Assembly: GCA_028751875.1 (NCBI GenBank)
Contig: CM054140.1
Coordinates: forward strand, 8,167,847 to 8,231,846
Reading direction: 5' to 3'
Length of the DNA: 64,000 nt
From: Rapana venosa
Taxonomy: Eukaryota > Mollusca > Gastropoda > Neogastropoda > Muricidae
In this document: positions 55,663-64,000 of the stretch, in pieces
Layout of the letters: each line of letters begins with the position of its first letter
How positions within the stretch are numbered: the stretch's first letter is position 1
The notes under the pieces: generated by a model
The model's database searches: none
The model's input: only the letters and a program-made list of their open reading frames with translations
Told to the model about the DNA's origin: nothing
Position numbers and translations under genes: made by a program

Positions 55663-56511
55663 TTTTTTTTGTTTTGTTTTTTGTTGCCTCATCTTCTGTG
55701 ACGTCCCCCGTCCTGCTGTTCCCACGCCGCTCATTCCAATCTCCCCGCCACAACCATACCCAGATTTGTTATGTCTCATCCTCAGAGTCAGAGGTCCACA
55801 GGGAGCCAATCACTATCAGGCTGCCATGGGGCCACCAGCCAGAGGGGCCCTGCACTGCTGCTGGGTCACTTTGGTGGTGTGCAGTGGTGCCTGTTCTGAG
55901 CTAACATTCGCAGGACACCACCTACTAAGCCCCTTACTAACGACAGTATTAGCTCAGTTGTAGAGTCAGACTGAGTGAGTTGCCCACCCAAGGTGGCAAC
56001 CACCACAACGTCCCTCCAACAACCGTCCCCTGCGAACCTCCAACCCCAAAAGCTTTGACAAACTCACCACAGGCACAGAAGTGTATGGGCAAACCGAATC
56101 TGAGGTCACCATGGGACCAGAGCAACTGGGACCATCGAATCAGAGGCAAATTTTTTTAATTGCATGATGATCAATGACAATGGGGATGACGTAATTATGC
56201 TGCTGTGGAAGTGCATATGCTTTGAGACTACTTGACAGGGTTGTACTCTACGCTTACTATCATAATATATCCCGGCGTCAACCGGGCCCGAGAGAAACAG
56301 GTCAGGTAATTTGAGCAACACTCTCCAACTCGCATCCGTTAAGTGGATGAAGCTCGACTGTGTGGTCCCAGTCTTCCCACTGAGCCCACAGCACACTCAC
56401 TCTGGGTAGGAGCCGGCCGGAGTCCGAAAAATCCCTATGACTCTTATGGGAATCGAACCCGCGACCTTCCAGTCCGTAACCCAAGGCACTAACCACTGCG
56501 CCAGGGTGGTT
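55663..56511 (-). mobile_element. SINE-E, 850-bp tRNA-headed retroposon
   Basis: Inserted inside SINE-F and flanked by a 16-bp target-site duplication (GTATGTTCATGTTTCT on the left; the same with one mismatch at 56515-56530). On the - strand it starts with a tRNA head (A box GGCGCAGTGGTTAGTGCC, B box GGTTCGATTCCC) and ends in an A-rich tail (T-rich on +, 55663-55685). No reverse transcriptase is encoded. It may itself be composite; partial copies lie at 29722, 38985 and 41065. Confidence 0.7.
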
Positions 56512-56775
56512 GGTGTATGTTCACGTTTCTGCACTTGAACGCTGACGTGAATTACGGGATCTTTAACGTGCATATTTGATCTTCTGCATACGTACATACA
56601 CTTTGGGAATTAAGGTGCTGCTGGCAGGTCTGAGCTTGAAGTTGACGTGGGAGATCGTAAAAATCCCCACCCTTAATTCAACAGACGCCACAGAAATTTG
56701 AACCCTCAACTTCACGGATCCATGGGATTGTTGATTTGAAGTGAACAGTTAACCACTTAGTTATAGCGTCTGTCA
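56512..56775 (-). repeat. SINE-F, 5' part with tRNA head
   Basis: GATCTTTAACGTGCATATTT, GGGAGATCGTAAAAATCCCC, inverted B box (AAATTTGAACCCTC) and inverted A box TTAACCACTTAGTTATA. Confidence 0.8.
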
Positions 56776-56794
56776 GTCATCCATAATACTGTAT

Positions 56795-57095
56795 ACACTC
56801 CTCTTTAAGTCCTTTGAATGAGACTTTAAACCAAAGGTCCCAAGTGCAGATGCACCCAGAGCATCGTATACACATCAAAACCTCGTTCGTCCACTTTTGA
56901 CAGAAGAAATGGCCAGAGGGGTGGGTGACACCAACATACCCAGCATGCACCCTGCTACCTGGAGAGGAATAAGCTCCACTAGATTCAACTTGCTCCAAAA
57001 CACAGTGCCTGAAAACTTCACTGCAGGATCCCAACTTCTCCATGAATGGGGAGAAGTCATTCATTCCAGTGGAGTGGAGTGGATGGTATTCATGG
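56795..57095 (+). repeat. SINE-G, 5'-truncated
   Basis: Core (TTGAATGAGACTTTAAACC), then ATACCCAGCATGCACCCTGC, CTCCACTAGATTCAACTTGC and GGGGAGAAGTCATTC. A second, more diverged copy lies at about 57295-57535, after the poly-C run. Confidence 0.75.
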
Positions 57096-57173
57096 CAGAT
57101 ATCTCCTGAAGAAACTCAGGCTGCTCTCCCTTGAGAGAGCAAATGTACAAGTGCAACACCTACCATTCTTCAC

Positions 57174-57176
<3 letters not shown>

Positions 57177-57210
<34 letters not shown>
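57177..57210 (+). repeat. Poly-C run
   Basis: About 34 consecutive C. Confidence 0.95.
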
Positions 57211-57794
57211 ATCCTTCTTTCCATTGTGCATGTACATTTCCTCTCCTTATGAGAGTATTTTTTCCACCAGAATTGGGACTGACTTTCCCCAACACTCTTT
57301 CAGGTAAGACAATAAACGAAGATCCCCTGTGCAGATGTGTCATGCATGCAGAACATTTTGTATATATGTACATTAAGACTATGTCTGCTTTTTGAAGAAA
57401 AACAGCCCAGCTATAGCCACCAGGGTGGATGACGTCAACATATCCTGCAAATTATTGCTGTTTGGTGAGGAATGGATTCTGCCAGGTTCTATCAAAGTTG
57501 CTCATGACACACTGCCAGTAGGAAGGAAGGTGGTAGGATGGTTCAGACTATCACCTGCCTAAAAAGTAAACCATCAGGTTCTGTGTTAGATCCCCAGCCT
57601 TTCCTTTTCTTCCAAGTTTGAAGGGAGAATCGAACTGAATGTCAAGTGTTTTGGAAGATACTCTTAGCCTGTCTGACCCATGCGCTTACCAGCTTGGGCA
57701 CATCTAAAGAACACATGACAGTCAAAAAATCGGAACGAACAGGGACATACCCCCCGATTGTCCTGGCAAAATTGGTAGGTTCAATTCTCAACTG

Positions 57795-57900
57795 AATCCT
57801 CAAAGTCAGAATGCAGCTAATCTTACTGGTGAGGGAAAAAGGTGGCTTGCACAAAAATCTCACCATTGATGAACATCAGAGCTCTAGCCAAGCTATACTA
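57795..57900 (+). repeat. SINE-F 3' end
   Basis: AAAGTCAGAATGCAGCTAAT, ATCTCACCATTGATGAAC, GCTCTAGCCAAGC. Confidence 0.7.
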
Positions 57901-57974
57901 GGTCTTGTTGTTCATTTAGCAATATAGGCCTACTTTTAATTTTGCAAAGTCAGAAGGGCCTTCCTCTTGCATAG

Positions 57975-58482
57975 CCTCTGGGAGGCAGGATAGCCTAGTG
58001 GTCAGAACACTGCGCTCGCAATCTGACGACCCGGGTTCGAATCCCATTCAAGTGGATTTTTCCCCTGGAGTTAACATCAGTGCAGACTCCGCTCTCCCCA
58101 AAAGTCCTTCGGATGAGACTATACACCAAGACCCCGTGTGCAAATAATAATAATAATAATAATAATGTATGGAATTTATATAGCGCTGAATCTTGTAAAG
58201 CAACAAATCAAAGCGCTCAGATTTTATTTCATACCACTTTTAGTCATGGCAGATTTCTCTCCGTGAAATTCGGGCTGCTCTCCCCGGGGAGAGCGGGAGA
58301 ACGCGTCGCCACTTAGCGCTGCGCCACCCTTTCACCCTTTTTTTTTCTTTTTTTTTTTTTTTTTTTTGCAGCTGTATTTGTTTCCCTATCAGAGTGGCTT
58401 TTTTCTAAGAATTTTGCCAGGGACAACTCTCTTGTTGCCGTGGGTTTTTTTACGTGCGCTAAATAATTACGTGTAACACACG

Positions 58483-58513
<31 letters not shown>

Positions 58514-58815
58514 TAGCGCCCAGACCACCACTCATGGTCTAATGGATGGGGGAAAAATTTCCGGTCCAAACGGGGTACGAACCGCCGCACACTTCAGACC
58601 CGGACTTTTCGCTTTCTAGACAGGCGCGTTACCTCTAGACCACCGATCCACTGCACGCAGAACATCTCTCACACACGTTAGATCCTGTTCTGCTTTTCCT
58701 AAAGTAGGCCATTGTGTGCTGGTGGGAACAGATGACAATTTACAAAATCGCATACACATGGGGACTGGATGTAAAAAAAAAAAGCACATAGGCTTATTCC
58801 ATTATCCTCGATAAA
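57975..58815 (+). repeat. SINE-A split by a SINE-B insertion
   Basis: 5' part 57975-58140 (GGATAGCCTAGTGGTCAGAA; GGGTTCGAATCCC; core TTCGGATGAGACTATACACC) and 3' part 58650-58815 (CACGCAGAACATCTCTC to TTATTCCATTATCCTCG). The two halves rejoin in register once the inverted SINE-B is removed. Confidence 0.85.
58141..58649 (-). mobile_element. SINE-B, full-length, nested in SINE-A
   Basis: On the - strand: head with A box GGTCTAGAGGTAACGCGCC and B box GGTTCGTACCCCG, core CTTTCGGATGAGACGATAAA, CAACAAGAGAGTTGTCCCTG, an 18-bp palindrome near 58275-58292, and the tail AGCGCTATATAAATTCC plus a TTA run. About 500 bp. Youngest and most complete copy here. Target-site duplication not resolved. Confidence 0.85.
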
Positions 58816-59294
58816 AAATAATAAAGAAAGAAATAGTTCCATGCTCCCACTGATATTTCTTCTTTTTTTCTTCTCTAGTTTCATTTTCCTTCTTCTTATC
58901 TTTGCAGTTTTTCTGCAGCTCTTTATATTAAAGACTGTTTTCTTAGGAGTCTCTACGGTTGTCTTCTCCAGTCAGGATTCTCCCTCCCCAGTAGTACTGA
59001 AGTGCTGTCCCATCCTGGCGGTCTCAGAGGGAGCAGTACTTGGCTGTCTTCCCCTTTTTTCTGCAACATGTGTGAGGTTTTCATCAAAGAGATTCACATT
59101 AGTGGTTTGCCATTGCCCTCTAATACTAGCCCCTCTCCTGTTAATGTTACTCAGGTGGCACTGCACAGATATTCCTTAGTAGCTACATTACATAGCTATA
59201 CAGTATTAATAATTAGAATTCTTTGGTAGCTACATTATATACCTATGTAGCTATGTTCCTCAATAGCTACATCAAGGCTATGCCGCTAATGGCC

Positions 59295-59509
59295 CTTGCT
59301 ATATAAAGTAAATTCACCATTCCGAATCTCCAATAATTTAAGAAAGATGACTTGACTACAGAACTCAAGACTGACGAAACAGTTTTGTGTTGTCAACACT
59401 TTATTATTAATATGCAGCTGTGAATAGAATCACCCATCCAGCACTGTTCTTACACCGGAAATAACCTTAAATCACCGATCTTTAACCCCATGACCTATGA
59501 CCTACACAA
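59295..59509 (+). promoter_or_regulatory. HYI: HYI promoter and leader region
   Basis: A TATA-like TATATAAAG at about 59301-59309, an ETS-type ACCGGAAAT at about 59454-59462 and a perfect DR1 element just before the start codon. No SINE intrudes. The transcription start is not known. If TATA is used, the leader is about 180 bases. Confidence 0.45.
59491..59503 (-). promoter_or_regulatory. HYI: Perfect DR1 nuclear-receptor element
   Basis: TGACCTATGACCT, i.e. AGGTCA-T-AGGTCA on the - strand: two perfect half-sites with one-base spacing, the class bound by RXR heterodimers and HNF4-type receptors. It ends seven bases upstream of the HYI ATG. Confidence 0.6.
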
Positions 59510-59804
59510 ATGTTGCGGACGGCGATAGCGTTCAAGCTTGTTCAGCGTCAATCTCTTCGATCTCTCCTGTCACAGGCTGTGCAGTTTAGCTCTGACAGCA
59601 CTCGCAACATGCCGCTGAAGTTTGCAGCAAACATTTCGACGATGTTCCAGGAGATTCCATCTCTCTCAGAACGCTACAAAGCGGCTAAGCAGGCAGGGTT
59701 CCAAGCTGTGGAAGCCGTTTTCCCCTACAACGAAAGTGTGGACAGTCTTGCACGTGCCCGGGAGGAAAGCGGCCTTGAACATGTCCTCATCAACAGTTTC
59801 CCTG
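59510..59804 (+). CDS. HYI: Hydroxypyruvate isomerase, exon 1 (residues 1-99)
   Basis: HYI interconverts hydroxypyruvate and tartronate semialdehyde and has a TIM-barrel of the xylose isomerase-like/AP endonuclease 2 family. From residue 34 the exon matches animal HYI: MPLKFAANISTMFQ (strand 1), AAKQAGFQAVEAVFPY and HVLINSFPG. The first ATG (59510) adds 33 residues rich in Arg, Ser and hydrophobics with no acid until residue 29, resembling a mitochondrial presequence. The other candidate start is Met34 (59609), where the human protein begins. Donor CCTG|GTTGGT, phase 1. Confidence 0.88.
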
Positions 59805-60534
59805 GTTGGTTTCACGAGACGAAGGTTGATTAAAGTCTTTGAAAGACATGCATGCATGCATAAACCTGGCGGTTTCGTTTTAGTATTCTTTTATTTTTGC
59901 AAGGTGGTGTTTATTTCATTTGTTTTGCTTGGGGATGTGTGTGTTTGTTTTGTTTAATGTCTCTTCACTACATGTGCGGATGTGTGTGTGTGTGTGTGAT
60001 TTATTTATTTTATTTATTTATTCTTTTATATCGAGGATAATGGAATAAGCACTCATGTGCATTTTTACATCCAATCCCTCTGTGTATACAGTTTTGTAAA
60101 TGATGTCATCTGTTTCCACAGCACACAATAGCCTACAAAATCGGAACAGGATTTGACGTGTGTGCAAGATGTTCTGCATGGGTTCTACATGGGGCCTTGG
60201 TTTTATAGTCTCATGGGAAGGTGTGTGTGTGTGTGAAGTCAAGTCAAAATAATCTTTATTGAGGGTAAAAGATTAAGTTTATACAACTTTTTTTTCCATC
60301 CTGCCTGTGTGTGTGTATGTGGTCGGGTGGGTGGGTGCACACCATGCTCCTCTGTGTCAGTGTGTGTGTGTGTGTGTGTTGCTGCTTAACTATTATTCAT
60401 TATTATTTTCAGTCATCTTTAGACTAAATTGAGCCTGAATGGACATATCTAAACACAATAGGAGCATGGAATGATTGTTTACCAGATAATTTCTTTTAGG
60501 CCTATGTTTCAACTGCTTGGCAAGGGTGGTTGTT

Positions 60535-60722
60535 GTTCCTCAGCTGGAGCTCCAAGATTCACCAATAATAGTGACATTTTGCATATGCCACCATTTTTGC
60601 CCACCATGGAGGTAGCCGCATTGTGACTTTGGGAGTTTGGCAATGTATACTGGGTATGTTCATGAATGCTCCTGTAACCAACAAGACACGGCATGAATTA
60701 CAGGATGTTTTTCTTCTGCATG

Positions 60723-60756
<34 letters not shown>

Positions 60757-61245
60757 AAGGGAATTATGGCACTGGCAGGTCTGCACATGAAGGTGATCTG
60801 GGAGATTGTAAAAATCCCTACCCTTAATTCACCAGTCTGACCTGATGTCACTGAGATTCAGACCCACAACTTCATGAACCCATGGGTAAAAAGGTAAAGG
60901 TGTCCCATAACCTTTGTGGTCATAGGGGAACAAGGCGTCAGAGACCTCAACTTCTCTAGGGGCCAGCATATTGAGGGCAGCGCCCATCTCCTCTCCCTCA
61001 CTGCTTTACCTTCCCTGACCCTAAAGAGGGCAGGTACCCATTTACAGCTGGGTGAACTGGGGGACTGGACTGAAGCCAAGACATGCAAATGGTCACCCAT
61101 CCACTTGGTAACCACTCTCAGCACTGTTTAACTTGGCTTAGCTTGGAGAAAGTGAGTGCTCTGATCACTGAGCTGTCCCATTCCCATGGGATTGAATTCA
61201 GGTAGTCTAAACCACTCAGCTACACTGTCAGTCTGGCAAAGTAAT
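60535..61245 (-). repeat. SINE-F interrupted by SINE-D
   Basis: SINE-F 3' portion at 60535-60886 with an internal (TA)n/(CA)n expansion near 60722-60758; 5' portion at 61191-61245. The insertion site is bracketed by CCCATGGG at 60879-60886 and 61183-61190. Confidence 0.8.
60887..61182 (-). mobile_element. SINE-D, full-length, nested with target-site duplication
   Basis: 296-bp inverted copy. On the - strand it opens with GGGACAGCTCAGTGATCAGA (tRNA A box). It passes through the 5S-like block (GGTTACCAAGTGGATGGG, TGACCAT) and ends ACACCTTTACCTTTTTA. An 8-bp duplication CCCATGGG flanks it, fixing the family's ends. Confidence 0.85.
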
Positions 61246-61268
61246 GGTGTGGGAATGGTTTGACCCAG

Positions 61269-61380
61269 GTGACTTGTCCAAAGGAGAACTGGGGCAGGCC
61301 ATAATGCCTGACAAGATTGATGTCTTCAGAGACAAACTGGAACTGACCATTCAGTACGCCAAAGCTCTGGGATGTAAGAG
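61269..61380 (+). CDS. HYI: Hydroxypyruvate isomerase, exon 2 (residues 99-136)
   Basis: Acceptor TGACCCAG|GT completes Gly99. It encodes DLSKGELGQAIMPDKID, VFRDKLELTIQYAKALG and CK, with the first two bases of Arg136 before donor GTCAGT (61381), phase 2. It aligns with the human region PGDQEKGEMGL...FREGLEQAVRYARALGCPR. The exon joins in frame to exon 1 and exon 3. 112 nt. Confidence 0.9.
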
Positions 61381-62739
61381 GTCAGTGAGTTTTTTCATTT
61401 TTTGTTGTTGTTGGTTTTGTTGTTGTTTTTGTTTGTTTGTAATGTGTCAAGCCACTAAAGGAAGAATATTAGTATATAAGTTGAGATTGAAAAATAAACT
61501 TACATTTACATGCATGCATATACTATAAATACACAAGTTTAAACACATGCATGCGTGGGTTACCGGACGCAAACATACCCAGTACACACCGCCAAAGTCA
61601 GAATGCAGCTACCTTCTTAGCATGCACGCACATACGCACGCATGTACGCACACACACACTCATGTATGACATGCCAACTGGTCTGTCTCATGTCTATCAG
61701 TCTACTGAATGATGTGTAGGCCAACGTATTGCACACAATAAATTGTGTATTCATACAAGAACGTTTTTAAAAAATCACATACTCTCTGTCTGTCTGTCTG
61801 TCTGTGTCTGTCTGTCTCACACACATACACCTGTGTCTCACACACATACACCTGTACACTCACACACACAAACACACAAATCGGTTTTACATGCTTAAAA
61901 CAATTCTACTTGTACAGTAAGAAAAGACCTTATCATTGAAATCAGGCATCTGGTACACTTTTTGATTTTAAGAGATAGTACTGTTACTTTCTCAGTTTCT
62001 GTTGGGTTCCCTTACACACTGGTATATATTTTAATGAAAAAGTTGACAGCCTTGCAAAATATGGAGCAAGGTATAAAAATGGTTCTTGTGAAATATATGT
62101 TGCATGAGGGATGCAAATTGCTACAAAACGCTTGCTGGAAGCATTTCAGAAAGAAGATAAATGAGTCTGGCAATAGCCGTACAAGCAATGTGATTGATTT
62201 TCAAAATGCTTTTATTTCTAACAAAGTCTGTGGTTGGTATAACTGCAGAAGTATGTTATCCCTCATGTACAGATTTAAGCTAAACGCTTTCAGGACAAAA
62301 TACGTGAAAGACGTAAGCTGTATTTGTGGGGAGAAGATATCCAATAGTCATGTTATTTTTGGTTGTGGACATTTAAAAGCATTTTTACCTGCTGTACCTA
62401 GTTTGTCAATGGATCAGATTCTGTCGGAATCATTGTTACTGTTGGACATTGTGTTAGGATTGATAAGAAGTCCGATAACTCAGTTTTTGTAGTATGTTAA
62501 ATTTGGTTTTTATTCAATACAGTTATCTGACATTTTTCAGTTATCGTTTGCTTTTTCTTGCTAGATTTTCCCAGTCTAACATCACTAAATGTGAAAAGGC
62601 GTTAAACTGAAGATATCACACACACATGAAGAGAAGCCTATAATTCATAAGGACAAGACATTTTCTGTGTGATGTACCCCCAGTGAATGAGTTGTCTACA
62701 TACTGTAGAGGAGAGCTGAGGGCTGTGTGGGGGTTGCAG
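61381..62739 (+). other. HYI: HYI intron 2
   Basis: Contains a SINE-F 3' fragment at about 61565-61620 (CAGTACACACCGCCAAAGTC), TG/CA and CTGT microsatellites near 61650 and 61785-61880, and a LINE fragment. No other exon. Confidence 0.85.
61962..62492 (+). mobile_element. LINE ORF2 C-terminal fragment, frame still open
   Basis: An uninterrupted frame to TAG at 62490. Near the end it has CICGEKISNSHVIFGCGH, the CxC...H...C zinc-knuckle-like motif close to the C-terminus of many non-LTR retrotransposon ORF2 proteins. RFKLNAFRTKYVKDVS before it fits the preceding region, and CWKHFRKKINESGN further upstream is Lys/Arg-rich. No reverse transcriptase core is present, so it is a 5'-truncated insertion lying in the HYI intron. 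The open frame suggests it is young. Clade not assigned. Confidence 0.6.
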
Positions 62740-62851
62740 GGTGCACGTCATGGCAGGCAAGAAACCCCCACACTGCGCTGAGGCCTCGCTGAAGGAAATG
62801 GAGAACACCTTCATCGCCAATGTCACGTACGCTGCCGACAGGCTCCAGAAG
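62740..62851 (+). CDS. HYI: Hydroxypyruvate isomerase, exon 3 (residues 136-173)
   Basis: Acceptor GGGTTGCAG|G completes Arg136. It encodes VHVMAGKKPPHCAEASLKEM, then ENTFIANVTYAADRLQK, ending at donor AAG|GTGCGG (62852), phase 0. VHVMAG corresponds to human IHLMAG. The catalytic glutamates of the family lie in later exons, beyond the window. Also 112 nt, like exon 2. Confidence 0.9.
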
Positions 62852-62869
62852 GTGCGGTTTTTGGTGGTG

Positions 62870-63150
62870 GTGTTGGAATATGAAATACTGTGATAACATC
62901 ACATTTGTAGCGTTCTCATCATGGCTTGAGGATGAGTTGTAAAGCATCAGTGGTAACTCCCACCCCCACCCCCTGGAATATAATACACTGTGATAATATG
63001 ACATATATGGCATTCTCATCATGGATTGAAGATGAGTTGTAAAGCATTAGTAGCAACCCCCACCTCCAGGGATATAATATACTGTGATAATATCACATTT
63101 GTGTCTTTCACATCATGGCTTGAGGATGAATAGTAAATCATCAGTTTTTA
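62870..63150 (+). repeat. Three-copy repeat of about 118 bp
   Basis: Each unit: TGTGATAATATCACATTTGT, CTCATCATGGCTTGAGGATG, GTTGTAAAGCATCAG and a C-rich spacer. Confidence 0.85.
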
Positions 63151-63282
63151 TTTAGTAACGACCCCCCTTACCCCAGAAAATAACAAACCAAAACTTGTTG
63201 ATGGTCTGGAGGTTTAGATGTAGCACATCCATGGACAAAGAAATCCTCCTTTTTCTGTCATCCAGTCGATCTTCAGTGGCAA

Positions 63283-63540
63283 TTTGGGTGCTATTCTTTT
63301 AAGTGATAAAGATCATATGTGCAACAAGTTTATTACATATTCCTGACAGCAAAATAACAGCATCAGAAATTTGGGTGCTAGTCTTTTCAATCATACATAG
63401 AGAGCATATGTGAAACAAGTTTATTACATGTTCATGACAGCAAAATAACAGCATCAGAAATTTGGGTGCTAGTCTTTTCAATCATACATAGAGAGCATAT
63501 GTGAAACAAGTTTATTACATGTTCATGACAGCAAAAGAAC
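63283..63540 (+). repeat. 91-bp tandem repeat, about 2.8 copies
   Basis: GCATCAGAAATTTGGGTGCT recurs at 63360 and 63451; a diverged first copy begins near 63283. Confidence 0.9.
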
Positions 63541-64000
63541 GGTAACAGCAAGACATCACCGCATAGAAACACCTTTCATGCTAGGGCGATTCCTACACCT
63601 GCAGAGAGAAAATGAACAGAAAAAGGATGGCACGGGAGAAGGATGATGTGCTCTCCTTCAAAGGGAACTATCCCCAAGCCTACAAAGAATAATCGGCAGC
63701 AGCTGTTAATATGATCGGCAGCAGCTGTTAATATGATTGACAAAATGTAACACACACACTCTCTCCCCCCCACCCACCCCCAACCAACCATGGTTGTTTT
63801 ATGTATATCAGACACAGGCAAAAGTGTAATGATTATATTTTGTTATCTGCTGATTTGTATAAAGTTTATAGATAGATGACACAACTGAAATGAACATAAT
63901 CAAACAACGAAGATTTTCCTTTTCAGGTTATTTGAACCATTTACTGTCAAAGATATCTTGTGCTTTATGTTGATCTACATATTGAAAATGACATATTTAC

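Larger units (their letters stand above)
54746..59250. other. Rab3-HYI intergenic region, repeat-filled
   Basis: Nested SINEs A, B, E, F and G account for most of it. Poly-C runs lie at 55389-55404 and 57177-57210. About 58840-59250 is unique and unexplained; an open frame on its - strand has no family resemblance to me. Confidence 0.6.
59805..61268 (+). other. HYI: HYI intron 1
   Basis: Filled by a SINE-A 3' part (-, about 60025-60225), TG tracts and a SINE-F interrupted by SINE-D. No exon seen. Confidence 0.85.
62852..64000 (+). other. HYI: HYI intron 3, partial
   Basis: Two tandem repeat arrays (listed) and a duplicated GATCGGCAGCAGCTGTTAAT block near 63693-63735. No exon recognised up to the window edge. 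Confidence 0.75.

Noticed and set aside
61962..62492. Independent protein-coding gene
   Set aside because: The terminal cysteine/histidine motif and context fit the C-terminal end of a LINE ORF2.

Overview
The window is animal nuclear DNA, most likely from a mollusc and probably a gastropod. Short coding exons are separated by multi-kilobase introns full of (TG)n, (CT)n, poly-C/poly-G runs and dispersed tRNA-derived SINEs of a kind common in marine snails. There are no bacterial operons and no true tRNA or rRNA gene. Two protein-coding genes are supported, both on the + strand and arranged head to tail. Almost every other long open frame is a repeat shadow.

Region 1 (about 2.5-54.7 kb): a Rab3 synaptic-vesicle GTPase gene. 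Certain coding exons are 25521-25745, 28906-29024, one of two alternative exons (32112-32236 or 35052-35176) and 41812-42002. They give a 219-residue protein with all G-box motifs and a C-terminal Cys-Gly-Cys prenylation signal. A CpG-containing segment at about 2.5-3.36 kb, with a perfect CRE, a triplicated upstream motif and a possible start exon encoding MDSK, is the best promoter candidate. The long 3' UTR probably ends near 47.0 kb, with a possible distal site near 54.7 kb.

The most interesting item is the exon pair at 32112-32236 and 35052-35176. Both are exactly 125 nt, share the same splice phases, and encode alternative versions (25 of 41 residues identical) of the alpha3-beta5-G4 segment. 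Including both, or skipping both, gives an early stop in the frame I traced, so only mutually exclusive use makes a full-length protein. The variant exon's acceptor lies against a composite SINE, and a 1.1 kb minisatellite fills the intron between the two exons.

Region 2 (about 59.3 kb to the end): the 5' half of a hydroxypyruvate isomerase gene (HYI; exons 59510-59804, 61269-61380, 62740-62851), continuing beyond the window. It has an N-terminal extension that looks like a mitochondrial presequence. A perfect DR1 nuclear-receptor element sits seven bases before the ATG.

Repeats: I distinguish families informally as SINE-A to SINE-G. They are modular. A shared central core is joined to different 3' ends. 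One family (SINE-D) fuses a tRNA A box to 5S rRNA sequence. One (SINE-C) shares its 3' end with a LINE fragment. One (SINE-E) is about 850 bp with a tRNA head. Nested insertions with target-site duplications define several element boundaries. Three LINE 3' fragments are present. Coordinates of repeats are by-eye boundaries, usually good to 10-20 bases.
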